Below, one piece after another: positions 22,950 to 33,479 of a DNA stretch of 64,000 nt (the first letter of the stretch is position 1; each line of letters opens with the position of its first letter). This DNA is from Epiperipatus broadwayi. Lineage: Eukaryota > Onychophora > Udeonychophora > Euonychophora > Peripatidae. Made by a program: the position numbers and the translations under genes. A model generated the notes under the pieces. It searched no databases, was not told the DNA's origin, and was given only the letters and a program-made list of their open reading frames with translations. The stretch spans positions 21,408,900-21,472,899 of the forward strand of contig JAQFVV010012394.1 in assembly GCA_028023455.1 (NCBI GenBank), in the 5' to 3' direction.

Positions 22950-24200
22950 TTTTATTTATGGGTTCATTAAAATTATTTGAATATATAAGAATGTAAAGAT
23001 AATTCACAATTCAGGAAAATAAGAACCATGATTTGTCAGTGATAGACATGAAAAAATGTCAATTAAAAAAAAAAGATGGGTATATAACAAATCGCATATA
23101 TTATTATGGTATGAGTTTCAAGACTAAAGTAAGCAGATTATGGATGCAGAAAATGATACACAGATATATAATAACTTGAGCATTTACAATATATTGAATA
23201 GAATTGGTTATTATCCATGATTTCAAGTATTCACAGGAATGCTAGGAATCAAATTTAATGGATACAGTTAAACTGCTATATATACAATATCTAGTTCTTT
23301 CAATTTTATGCAACAAACATTTGAATAAAAATGAAGGGTTTTAGAAGAATATTGAAAGATTAGATGATCACAATGAATTAAGACATTCTAATGGATATTG
23401 AATGGATTAGAGTAATAAGTGAAATTACATGAAAATTGCTTAATATTATTTAAAATGAAATTAATTTCATTTATCAGATGTTAAAAAATGTTTCTCAAGA
23501 TGAATACTGTGAAATATATCTATTACATACCATAATTGCATCCTTCTAAACTGTGCAAGATAACAGGTGAAAATTTTTTTTTGTTTAAAAATCAAACAAA
23601 ACAATCGAATTAAGCAGGAATCTAGACATTTATAAATTATTAGACCTAGGCAGGCATTGATTTGTGAGGAAACGGAATTAAAAAAATTATATAGAGACAG
23701 ACCAAAAAGTAAATATAACTAACCATAGACAAAAATAAAACATTCATTCATTCATTATGGGACAAAAGTTTCTCACAGAGTAACAGCGATGGAAAAAGTA
23801 GTTACTTACATGTTTAGCTAATTTCCAGGTAATAATAAAAGTTTACATTTTTACTAGTGTTTTAGTCATAGTGCGCAGTCAGATATCTTTTATTAGCTGA
23901 CGAATGTTTGATAATAATGGGCTAGCTAGCTGAGCTAACTTTTTCCAAATAATTTTATTTGATCAGATTCGAATCCTAAGGCATGACAAGCAAATACACT
24001 ATGTCTTCATATTTTAAATCATATAATTATTACTATCACTAACAATTGCATGCTTATTTGCTTGCTGGGTTATGTAACAGTTGGATACCAAGTGACGGGT
24101 TAAGTGCTTTTGTTCCAATCAACTTGCCAAACTAAATTTTTGTTTATTTAGACGAGAATTGATCCAGAATATTCAATTATTTTGAGTCCAATACTTTATA
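22950..24200. other. Non-coding stretch, no confident feature
   Basis: No gene recognised. Near 23966 a GATTCGAATCC B-box-like word occurs with no matching tRNA body. Confidence 0.35.
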
Positions 24201-24369
24201 AAATAATAATAATAATAATAATATGTAATATTAAATACGCTTAACGTATATAGTGAAATTAAATTCAACGATTATATTAATATTTCTTAAGGCTAAGCGC
24301 TTTCAGAGCTTACAACTCATATTCATAGCCTTCTAACGTAGTAATTTATGCAAATCCATGCAAGCTTAT

Positions 24370-24609
24370 TTATATTGTCCATCTCTTTGAAATGGAAAAG
24401 CATGTATCTCTCCTGTTTATTGCTTTCAAATCTCTTGATATATACCATGCTTCTTTAACCTTCCTTTTGATGTCATTTCTTTCAGTTGCAATTATTCTAG
24501 CATTTGCAGGTTCAAATTCGTGATTAGCCTCTTTTTGGTGGTCCACAAATACTGAGCTGCCTTCGTTTCTTCTTAATACTCTTTTGTATAAGTATTTGTG
24601 CTGAGCCAC
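24370..24609 (-). pseudogene. Penelope-like GIY-YIG C-terminal fragment (left arm)
   Basis: A 79-residue frame: HKYLYKRVLRRNEG, SVFVDHQKEANHEFEPANAR, IERNDIKRKVKEAWYI-like segment, then INRRDTCFSISKRW. The succession H...DH...HEF...A.I...E.....RKVKEAWYI...INR...S...W matches the C-terminal part of Penelope-like GIY-YIG nucleases. The GIY-YIG core itself and the RT are upstream of the break and missing. It differs from the right arm by substitutions such as S/R and D/G. Confidence 0.7.
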
Positions 24610-24641
24610 TCTATTGCACTCGGGCCACGATAAACAATAGA

Positions 24642-24881
24642 GTGGCTCAGCACAAATACTTATACAAAAGAGTATTAAGAAGAAACGAAGGCAGATCAGT
24701 ATTTGTGGACCACCAAAAAGAGGCTAATCATGAATTTGAACCTGCAAATGCTAGAATAATTGCAACTGAAAGAAATGACATCAAAAGGAAGGTTAAAGAA
24801 GCATGGTATATATCAAGAGGTTTGAAAGCAATAAACAGGAGAGATACATGCTTTTCCATTTCAAAGAGATGGACAATATAA
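24642..24881 (+). pseudogene. Penelope-like GIY-YIG C-terminal fragment (right arm)
   Basis: Inverted counterpart of the left-arm frame with the same length and the same stop after SKRWTI. The first ATG is simply where the arm begins near the palindrome centre, so it is not evidence for a start. An A/T-rich 3' flank follows to the outer edge of the palindrome. Confidence 0.7.
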
Positions 24882-25028
24882 ATAAGCTTGCATGGATTTG
24901 CATAAATTACTACGTTAGAAGGCTATGAATATGAATTGTAAACTCTGAAAGCGCTTAGCCTTAAGAAATATTAATATAATCGTTGAATTTAATTTCACTA
25001 TATACGTTAAGCGTATTTAATATTACAT

Positions 25029-25880
25029 AGTTATCAATAGTGAAGAAAAAATCGGAAATTACAATAATAATAATAATAAATAAAAAAAATATTATTATTA
25101 TTATATTTAAGAGTTTTTGCTCATTTCTTATTACAGTCATTATTGTTGTTGGATTCATGTCTTACTATTTGAAGATATTTTACCCTGCGTGGTTTAGCTC
25201 AGTAGATGAATGATGGACTTTTGAGAATTATAAAACTTCCTCGATCTGTTACTTCTAGTACTTGAAAGCTGCACAATCTTCTTAGCTATAAATCTTATAA
25301 TCATAATCAGTTTAGCTATGTAAGTTGTATCAAACTTGTTTTTATTATTGGTGTACATTCTTGTCTGGTTTTGATTCGTTTATATATTTAAAACCAATTT
25401 GTATACATAAGAGCAGATGTTTGTAGGCCAATATGTAGTTAACAATCTTTTTTACTCATTTTTAGCGTGTAAATTATTTACTCAAAAGCAGTTCAGACAC
25501 CCCAACTCAAGTGGCTATTAGAGTAAAACACGCGTCAAATTTCAGTAATTAAAAAAATAGCAATAAACAAAACTTCTATAAGAAATAAAAAAGAGGTATT
25601 TATATCAACTTTATTACAAAACTGCTTTTCACAGGAATTCCTTTTATTTTATTACCATTCTTTAATCTAAATATTTTTCTTTTTTGTAAAAAGTAAGTCC
25701 TGCTTTAATTTTATATAATTCTCTCTTTCTGATATATACTGTACATATACATTTACAATTAATTATAAAACACAAACATGCAAATATTATCCAAGACATA
25801 TGCCAACTCCCCGGTGGGGTGGGGTTAATTTCCAGGGTCACTTGAGAAGATCTTCGGGACAAAATATTATATAGTGACAT
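25029..25880. other. Non-coding stretch with AAT/TTA repeats and a tRNA-like A-box
   Basis: ATT/AAT simple repeats at about 25064-25110. GTGGTTTAGCTCAGTAGATG at 25188-25207 resembles a tRNA D-arm/A-box, but no B-box follows at tRNA distance. No gene otherwise. Confidence 0.4.
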
Positions 25881-25903
25881 AATGGTTGTTTTCTACTATG
25901 CAT

Positions 25904-25953
25904 CACATGATCATTATCTCTTATACTAGCACTACTGTATGGAGAGTTTTGTC
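25904..25953 (-). mobile_element. 50-bp family C mini-element with 18-bp target duplication
   Basis: Flanked by identical TTGTTTTCTACTATGCAT (25886-25903 and 25954-25971). On the minus strand the insert reads ACAAAACTCTCCATACAGTA then GTGC, the family C left terminus, and ends GATCATGTG, the family C right terminus. Everything between, including the ribozyme, is missing. The perfect duplication shows this short unit is a genuine insertion. Confidence 0.85.
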
Positions 25954-26094
25954 TTGTTTTCTACTATGCATTGATAGGGTGATTATTTAGATTATTTGTT
26001 TATTTAAGTGCAATTTGATTAGCCAACTTTGTTTCATTTGTAATTATATATTGATAATATATATATATATAAGAGGCAAATGGTTGGAAACATT

Positions 26095-26175
26095 AGAAAG
26101 TGATAGGTTGAGCTTCGATCCAGAAACTTCTTGCTCTTGAGTTTATCACTCTGCAATTGGCTAAGCTGCACAGGG
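26095..26175 (-). repeat. tRNA-derived SINE relic
   Basis: On the minus strand CCTGTGCAGCTTAGCCAATT is followed by GCAGAGTGATAAACTCAAGA and a TTTCTGGATCGAAGC B-box-like end, in the order of the larger SINE family. Diverged. Confidence 0.4.
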
Positions 26176-26436
26176 CACAAACACAATTAATTTAGGTACT
26201 TACATGTTAATGCAGGCGGTGAAATTTTAGTCTTCATTACTTATGATTATTTATGATTAATAAATATTTGATAGTGTTTTATTTAATTAAGTAAGTAAAT
26301 TTAACTTTCAAAAATTTAAAAAATCATTTTTAACAAAGTTGTAAATAACAACTCCATTTTCTGTATTAATGTCACTTTACATGGCAAAAGATGTCAATCA
26401 TTAAAGCATAAGTAGGTCAGTGGTAGCTAAGAGTTA

Positions 26437-27230
26437 ATAATGTATCATCATCAATAGTCTTCTGTCCCATAGACAGGTCCAGACAGAAGTCACATCATCA
26501 ATTCATTATTTTTTCCAGTCCATTCTCTTCATTATCCAGCTCTTCAATTGCACACAACTCTTCCCATCTCTTATATCATCCAACAATGTCAATCTTTTTA
26601 TCCTTTTTTCTTGCTTCCACTCACCATTCCCTTCAAAACATCTCTTGTTAAAATATACTTTTTTCTTAATATATGTCCAATCCAGTTTCTCTTATCGTTT
26701 GTAATTTCCTCAATCAATTTTCTTTTTTTCTTAACTCTTTTCAAAACTTCATTTATTTTATTCACCCAACTGATTTTTTCCCATTCTTCTCCATGTCCAC
26801 ATCTCAAAGGCTTCCAATCTATTCCTAGTTTTGTTACTCATTGTCTGCATTTCACAACCATACAATAATACACTCCACACTTAGTATTTAATTAATCTTA
26901 TTCTTAATTAATTGTCTCTTCAAAGGTCCACAAAATATTTTCTTTTACATAATAAATTTCTCCTTTGATAATTCTATTCTTCTTTTAACTTCATCTTCAC
27001 TTTTTCCATCCTCACTCAATCAACTACCCAAAAATCTAAATCCCCTTAATTGTTGAACTATATTATTATGGATTTCCCTTTGCAGTTTCTTTGCATACCT
27101 CCACATCTGTAAACAGTTAGTCTTTTCAACATTAATCTGCATTCCATATTCCATACCTTCTTTCTCCAATTTATTCAACACATTCTGAAGACATTTTTGA
27201 TCCTCAGCCATAAGAGATATAAAAATATTC
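26437..27230 (-). pseudogene. 5'-truncated LINE, RT C-terminal half
   Basis: Minus-strand frames in order: LMAEDQKCLQNVLNKLEKEG, YGMQINVEKTNCLQM, a decayed middle, then KISWVNKINEVLKRVKKKRK, RNWIGHILRKKYILTRDVLK. This is the order downstream of the catalytic YADD motif in RTE/craniofacial-like LINE polyproteins (EDQ..LQ..LN.L......GM.IN..KT, then ISW.D.V.NEEVL, then NWIGH.LR). The copy starts just after the expected ADD and ends in a GATGATGAT-type tail near 26440. Several stops; non-functional. Confidence 0.82.
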
Positions 27231-27234
27231 TAGA

Positions 27235-29635
27235 GATCTTCAACAACTTATCTTTGAAAATTAAATTTTCTTAATAAATGGACTATCAAATATTTAGCAA
27301 ACATAGATAATCATAATAATTTTAATGTAATTTTTGTACTGATTATTATAATCATTTTAAAGCCAGTACTGTTTTAGATTTGATTGTGACAATTTACAAG
27401 CAAAAAAACTGACATCAAAAAATTCATATTGACTTCTATCTAAGTCATGTGGTAGTAAGTTATTCAATAAGACAATATATGAACATTAATAAAAGTGTTT
27501 CTCACTTAATATTTAAACTAAGAGGACATCAGCTTTTTTTAGGCTAGGGAGAGGGGGGCATGTCAAAATTTATATTCACCATTAAATAAGGTCAAGACAT
27601 ATAGGATGTACTAACAAACAGGGTGTGTAAATGAATTACTATATATTTTTTTGTTGAATTCTAGTTCTTATTTATATACTTCTGCAGCAATCTTTTTTGT
27701 CATTAAAAATATTCAGTGTACATTGTTTTATGTATTTACTGATCATTTTACCAAATGTAATTCAATTGTAAAATTCAAGCTTCATTATAGTTCAAAATAT
27801 TATGAATTAATTTGTTACACTTCTCATGCATTGATTATGCATAATCTTATTAAAACTTTTTATAACTTCCTATTTTGTTTTTCACCCAGCTTAAAATTTT
27901 CTATTTTTTTTGTTTGTTTTTTGATATGACTAAATATTCATGTTAGTTCTACACAGTTTAGCAGAGAAGCTGAGTAAAGTTAGACAAAATTTCAAGTTAA
28001 TTAATTAAAAAGAATGAGTCCCAATCCACTACGTAAATATTTTGTCATCAATATACAATTAATTTTTCTCTGAACAATTTAACACCAAAATAGAGTAGTA
28101 TTCTGGAACTAAGGGTTTTGGGGATCAATTCGCAGATAAATAAGTTTTATAAAATAAATAAATTATACTTTTGTTAATTAATGGAGATTATTCCCAGTGG
28201 TGCTTAAACATCCCATGATTCTCAGCATAACCAAAAATATTTATTTAATTTGATGCAAATTTAGACTACTAATACTAGCAATAAGTTAAAGACGATACTA
28301 GTATCATATATTCAGAGAAAGTGTTGAAAATACTAAATATAGCCTTAATTAACTTTCTGTTATTTTCATCCGAAGAAATATTACCAAAAATTCATTAAAG
28401 TTGTATTTAGTGTTTTCAGTTTTTTCTTCCACATATACAGTATTATTAGTATTACTGATAATTTATTACATTTCTATACTGTAGCAGTTAGAATCTACTT
28501 AACAGCAGTAATAATTTAATAAACTCACTATTAGTACAACTGTAAATACATGAGGTAAAAGATAGAAGACTATCCGTTATCTTGAGCTTTGGTTCGAGAG
28601 TATTTCATTTATTTAATAAATCAGCATTGGAGTATTAATCTCAATGCATATATTTATACAACAGACATAGTGATACAATTTTACATACATTGTCGCATAC
28701 CCCTTAGGAATCATGCAACCACCATCAAAGAGAGTAAATAAATTGCTATATACATTATTCAAAGCAGCTCTCAATGCCAAAGCAAAATATAAGCACGGGA
28801 AAAAATCAACTTTTTTCTTTTTAAAAATTTAGATGCGTAGTTTTATTCAAGAGTATACAGCTTATGATCCGTAGTTCATTAAGTGAACCACAGGTCGTAG
28901 ATCATATATACCTGACCAGACTTTTATAACTTCTGATATTCAAGATTTTTTAAATACATAATTAATTATTTTATTGCTGATTCTCTAGAAACTTGATTTT
29001 ATAATACTTTTATAATATTTGTGTGTGTGTTATATATACATAATCTTTTTTGTAAATGTATATGAAATTTTTTTAAGAATATTACTCATTATTCAGAACT
29101 TTTCTTCTCATAATGCATATACTATATCTGAATCCAAATATGCCCTCTGCTAAACTGAAATAAATACATAAATCAACTTGCTTTAATAAACTGACCGATC
29201 ATAACAGTGGCAATACTTACTTAGAAATCTTTAATATCACATTAAAATACCAACCAGTCAACTATCCCAAGACAATTGTTTCATAACCACAACATCATTC
29301 ATCAACTAATAATGAAGTAACTCACTGTACTTCAACATAATTTACAAAATCTCTCCAAATAAATATCTAATCCAAAGACTGCTTTGATCTTGAAGAATGA
29401 AATAATCCTGACACAATCTTTTATTAGGATTGTATGGGGGTTTATTTTTACATTTTATTAAAAGAAATTGATTTTTATCTGAATTTGTATCTAAATCACA
29501 TAGTAATAGACAGCCCATTCCAAGAGAGTATAAAACACCAAATAAGAGATTAAATATAAGATGGATAAATGAGATGAAGAAGAGAAGCTATTAATAAGAG
29601 GAATGCTTTTGCAATGCAACTGTTTTAATTAATAA
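27235..29635. other. Non-coding stretch, no confident feature
   Basis: A 92-codon ORF at 27651-27929 lacks any recognisable motif. No inverted repeat or ribozyme motif was seen. Confidence 0.35.
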
Positions 29636-29639
29636 AGAT

Positions 29640-29886
29640 TCTAAACAGATAGTAGTCAACCTCTACACATGCATTGTACCAAAACAATGTTGTTATTTTA
29701 ACTATGAGGAAATTTTTGATACAAGCCACTTGAAAGAGACTTTGAAAAGATAAGAGTAGTTGTCTTGTCTTTTCAAAGTCTCTATCATGTGGCTTGGATT
29801 GAGAGTTTCTTCATAGTCAACAAAAACAACATTGGTTTAATATGACAGTACAGTGCATATATAGTGGTTGATTACCATCTGCTTAA
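29640..29886. mobile_element. Foldback element related to 12.8 kb
   Basis: Inverted arms extend from about 29643 to 29886 (CAATGTTGTT at 29685 mirrored by AACAACATTG ending 29834, with weaker mirroring outside). The centre has GAAAGAGACTTTGAAAAGAT mirrored by ATCTTTTCAAAG-like sequence and TAAGAG...TTGTCTTGTC, as in the foldback at 12.8 kb. No coding capacity. Confidence 0.65.
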
Positions 29887-30044
29887 AATTACAGTTTGAA
29901 ACTGCACCAGTAAATATCTTGGTCAATTACATTAATGAAAATTGTAAGTACTAAACTTAAGAATCTTTTAAAATAGATATCTCTATATAATTTATTCTTT
30001 ATATCTGCATATATTTGTAAGTGAATTACAGTTTTTTATTAATG

Positions 30045-30525
30045 AAACTTTGATAAATTCTCTATACAGCAGTGCCACTCAGTGCAATCCATAGTAATCA
30101 ATGGATACAAGAAAGTTTGTGCATAAAATCTCTATCTAGTGCCTACTCATCCAATATCCCCAGATTAGTTTCTAGCTTGCGGCTTTCATCAGTGAGAAGT
30201 CTTTGATCTGAGAGCACTGCACCTAGATCTTAGAATCTAATAACTCTCCAGCAACCATCTTTTAGCTTTTTGGCTAACTTTAAAGCTATGAATCCCAATG
30301 AAAACAGGTTGTTTTCAATCTAAGCTCAATCATTTATATATTCATATAGATCTGAACCTAGTTCAGTATCCATACATTTTAGCTAATAACCATAGTCACC
30401 AGCTTTCCATGGGCAGGAATGGTTTAATACCATTAAACATTACATAATCACCATTTCCTATGTTTACACAAGCTATTTAAACAGTGACTAACAAATTGGG
30501 TAAGCATAGGAAATAATGATCATGT
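30045..30525. mobile_element. Family C hammerhead element (long copy)
   Basis: Collinear with the element at 58650-59260: CTCTATACAGCAGTGCCACT, GAGTAATCAATGGATG-like block, antisense hammerhead, CTGCACCTAGATCTTAG, CAGTATCCATACATTTT, then a terminal hairpin (CACCATTTCCTATG ... CATAGGAAAT) and ATGATCATGTGAT. ATTAATG occurs at both edges, possibly a decayed target duplication. The left terminal AACAGGC block is eroded. Confidence 0.7.
30155..30215 (-). ncRNA. Hammerhead ribozyme motif, family C (core intact)
   Basis: On the minus strand: CTGATGA (complement of 30186-30192), a short stem II AGC-CGCAA-GCU flanked by an A.A mismatch, GAAA (complement of 30169-30172), a compact ACUAAU stem III and UC, predicting cleavage opposite 30163/30162. 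Stem I pairs through UCA/UGG next to the core and further out AUC/GAU after a large internal loop. Stem II is weaker than usual. Confidence 0.6.
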
Positions 30526-30720
30526 GATTAATGCAAAATTTAAGTCTGTCATGATTTTAATGCATTAAAATTGTATACATCTATCTTTTTTTAAAAGAGG
30601 AATCACATCTTGTTACAGACTCTTTGAGCTATAAACTATACAATTCACTAATTTGCTTGACTTTTTTTTTTAAACATCATGTGATTGAGACTAGGTGAAA
30701 AAGAATTCAATTCATTTTTT

Positions 30721-30808
30721 TTTCATGTGTCAAAGCATCGGCCGGAAGCGAACCCGGGACAACTGCTTGTAAAGCGGCTGTGCTAACCACTCGGCCGCCA
30801 ACGCTTGA
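30721..30808 (-). repeat. tRNA-derived SINE with 13-bp target duplication
   Basis: Flanked by CAATTCATTTTTT (30708-30720 and 30809-30821). The minus strand forms a near-complete tRNA: GCGTTGG and CCGATGC pair as a 7-bp acceptor, GGCCGAGTGGTTAGC is an A-box, TTTACAA could be an anticodon loop (UAC), and GGGTTCGCTTCC is a B-box. A CTTTGACACATGAAAA tail follows. The T-stem pairs poorly, so this is a SINE copy and not a working tRNA gene. Same family as 20.2 and 48.2 kb. Confidence 0.85.
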
Positions 30809-30824
30809 CAATTCATTTTTTGTT

Positions 30825-31395
30825 ATTATTTATTTCTGTTGTAGCATCTATGATTTTTAACTTGCTTTTTTATATATAATAAATAATAGATTTGAAAGAA
30901 AGGGATGTGTGTGTTTTTAACTTTTTAAACTGTCCATATCTATACTGTCTTCATATTTTACCTGTTAATAAGTATATTGTGTTGGTGTTTTTAAATTATA
31001 TTTTTATAAACAAAATTATATATTTTTAATAATTTTTCTACACGTTTTTATTATATCTCTGCCATTTTTCTTTTTAAATCGTCACTCGAATTATATATAT
31101 ATTACTGTCTTTAATTTTTCTTTTAATCATCTTGAGTTACAGTTTTTAATAGCAAATGTACCATTTGTACTAGAATTATCTTAATATATTTTAGTACGTT
31201 TTCAAAAAAGGGATTTTTCTGTTTTACTTTTATACACTTTGTAAATGTTTATAAGATATAGCTTTCAATATATCCTTAATTAATGTGATCTTTCATATTC
31301 TTATTTGTATCCTTAATCTATATAGTCAATGAAAGAAAGCAGACCAATTTTCATGGTTATGAAAATATAAATATCCTACTTTGTCAGAAATACAA
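30825..31395. other. Non-coding stretch, no feature recognised
   Basis: A+T-rich with no recognised repeat. Confidence 0.4.
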
Positions 31396-31409
31396 ATATA
31401 TACATTAAT

Positions 31410-31627
31410 CTAGTGTCTGAATCTTTCCTAGAACCTTTCTGAGGAGTGCCAGAGCATGAAACCATGGTCAGAGGTTTGGGGGGGGTCCTGACAGAGACAT
31501 TTTTAATTCTTTCTCTAGCTAAGCATTTATCACAAAGCTTGTTGAGGAATTGGCAATCCTCATTGTTTATAACTTACAAGCTTAAGAGAATAGGGTCATG
31601 TGATCTATGACTCTTATTTTGATTATT
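31410..31627 (+). mobile_element. Family B hammerhead element with 13-bp target duplication
   Basis: Flanked by TATATACATTAAT (31397-31409 and 31628-31640). The 218-bp element starts CTAGTGTCTG, has its ribozyme within the first 70 bp, then GCTAAGCATTTATCACAAAG, GGGTCATGTGAT and a T-rich tail. The TCATGTGAT block is shared with the right end of family C elements. The collinear copy at 10583 confirms the boundaries. Confidence 0.8.
31425..31480 (+). ncRNA. Hammerhead ribozyme motif, family B (core intact)
   Basis: CTGAGGA is at 31439-31445 (position 7 is variable in hammerheads, so G is allowed), stem II is GUGC-CAGA-GCAU, GAAA is at 31458-31461, stem III is ACC-AU-GGU, with GUC cleavage expected after C31469. 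Stem I is continuous: GAACCUUU (31431-31438) pairs with AGAGGUUU (31470-31477) over 8 positions including G.U pairs. The G-run after it may be a sequencing-sensitive site. Confidence 0.75.
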
Positions 31628-32124
31628 TATATACATTAATAAGTTGTTTTGTGTTCATTATTTGCATATTTGTTACTGTTATGTATTTAATTATATAGAT
31701 ATATTATTTTTAAAAGATGTTTAATATTTTTTTGGTCTCTTGATTGCTTAATTTAAATACAACAAATTAGGTCATCTATTATAATTTTAACAGTACATTT
31801 TATTATGATTTTCTAATATTTTGACTGTCTAGCAGTTTTTGGGGGAGCTGTTTCCTCATTTAATAAGGATTTTTTGTAGGTTTAGTCATTAAAGAAATAA
31901 AAAACTTTTGAAGAAGGCTTCTAAGTAGTCAAAACTGTCACAATCTTTAATAAAACAGATTATTAGAAAAATGCATAGTTTAAATGAAGTTTGAAAATAT
32001 TAATAGAGTTTATGAAATGAGTGCACTTTTAAATTTTCCAAGCTAATTAGTTTTAGGTAACAGAAATGGATATTTATTATATAAGCTCAGTAATTACTAC
32101 CAATCTCAAATTTTACAAAAAAAG

Positions 32125-32322
32125 ATAATTTAAAGTTGTAAATATTAATTCTTATTAAGTGCAATATGTTAGCATATAATTGTTAAATAAGGTATATGCC
32201 TTGAGTGCTTAATTTATTACAAGAGAGACCTTTATAAAGCACTCAAGTTTATAGTCTTATTTAAGTATTATGTGCTGACATTGTGCTTAATAAAAATTAA
32301 TATTTACAACTTTAAATTGATT
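32125..32322. mobile_element. Foldback element with nearby inverted fragment
   Basis: Arms 32125-32210 and 32237-32322 mirror each other (TAAAGTTGTAAATATTAATT ... AATTAATATTTACAACTTTA; TGAGTGCTT/AAGCACTCA). A further inverted piece of the left arm and centre (GTCTCTCTTGTAATAAATTA) recurs at about 32550-32615 with a separate hairpin GATAAGAGTGGCCACTCTTATC-type sequence near 32492. No coding content. Confidence 0.65.
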
Positions 32323-32639
32323 CAAAATGTTTCTAAATTTAAGATCTGACTATTAACTCATAAATCAAAGAATTTCATGATCGTTAATGTTTAACAGAAA
32401 TAGTGGACTTAATCAGTGAAGAATTTATTAGCTTCACACTCCCAAATAAAAACACTTTAGATTTGCCTATATATTTAGAAAAATGTTGAAGATAAGAGTG
32501 GCCACTCTTATCTTTATAAAGTCGAACTTGCGTTTAGATTTGTAGAGGTCTCTCTTGTAATAAATTAAGCATTCAAGGTGCATATACTAAAGTTATAGCC
32601 TTATTTAAGTAAAAAAAATATAATATAAAATAACCAAAT

Positions 32640-32745
32640 GGATTATTACTTGGAAGTTTATAAGACATTTGGCCACTGGAAGTGACATAACAGAACTCAA
32701 AAGTCCATGAACTTGAGCTTCAAAGTTTATTACTTTACACGAATA
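32640..32745 (-). repeat. tRNA-derived SINE relic
   Basis: On the minus strand GTAAAGTAATAAACTTTGAA, GCTCAAGTTCATGGACTTTT and GAGTTCTGTTATGTCACTTCC follow the order of the copy at 2.2-2.4 kb. Diverged; no duplication seen. Confidence 0.4.
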
Positions 32746-33194
32746 ATCATAATGATATTACTGTATTAAAAATTTACAACTACAATGTTATATGTAAATT
32801 TAAGTGGAAGGAAATCATTCCTAATTTTAAAAATGCCCAGGAACATTTAAAAATTTTCAAATTATTGTAGAGCTAATCATTAATGCTTAAATTTTCAATT
32901 TGGCACCATTAATGTACATTATTAATTTTATTTATATATACAAGCACTGCTTACAATTTGTAACAGCTAAATACTGTACTGCTTTATGATAATAGTGATG
33001 CAGTTAGTAGTTACTGCATTTCAATGCATTTCTTAAAGCATCAATTATCAAATATTTTTAAAATTAATATCCAAACATTTTTATGCACATTGTTGAGTTA
33101 ATGTTAATCATTGGTGATGTTCTTTTAATTTTTGGTACTGTCTGCAAATTATGGAAAATAATTATATGCAATATGTCTATGAGATATGCTTAAA

Positions 33195-33375
33195 ATCAAT
33201 TTTTTACAAGCACCAGTCCATTTTTGGCCATGTGTTTGAGCCTACATCTGCAACGATCATATGGCTAGAATGCAGCAACACCAAGCATAAACTGAAAGAG
33301 GTCTGGCACAACATGAGAGATAAAAATACTACTAACAAGAAAAACTTCTGCCCCCCCCCTTCTCTACAAAATGGC
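33195..33375 (+). pseudogene. Penelope-like GIY-YIG tail relic
   Basis: The frame at 33151-33474 contains KHQSIFGHVFEPTSATIIWL, ECSNTKHKLKEVW and NKKNF before degenerating into a C-run. The HK..FGHVF.P..A.I...E....KLKE.W pattern matches the relics at 0.1-0.3 kb and 24.4 kb. Only the C-terminal third remains and downstream sequence has no match to the family's NR...LS..W end. Confidence 0.55.
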
Positions 33376-33479
33376 CTACTTAAGCAAATAATTAGCTATT
33401 CAATTATGCTAATAACCCATTCACATTTCTTTAGCTGGCCATTTTCTTCCCTCCATCAGATGCCATGGCGATGACTAAT

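Larger units (their letters stand above)
24223..25028. mobile_element. 806-bp near-perfect palindrome of a Penelope-like 3' end
   Basis: Left arm 24223-24616 is mirrored by 24635-25028 around an 18-bp spacer. Both ends and the inner edge share one centre (24625.5), so no net indel separates the arms. Only scattered substitutions are seen. AAT-type microsatellites lie at both outer edges. Each arm carries the same 79-codon frame, giving two head-to-head Penelope-like GIY-YIG tails. The similarity of the arms implies a recent event or gene conversion between them. Confidence 0.85.

Noticed and set aside
25188-25260. tRNA gene suggested by GTGGTTTAGCTCAGTAG
   Set aside because: Only the A-box region matches; no B-box, anticodon stem or acceptor pairing could be found.
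26548-26868. 106-codon plus-strand ORF
   Set aside because: It is the antisense of the LINE C-terminal region that reads correctly on the minus strand.
30721-30808. A functional tRNA gene (UAC anticodon)
   Set aside because: The acceptor pairs well but the T-stem does not, and it is bounded by a 13-bp duplication with a shared non-tRNA tail, so it is a SINE copy.
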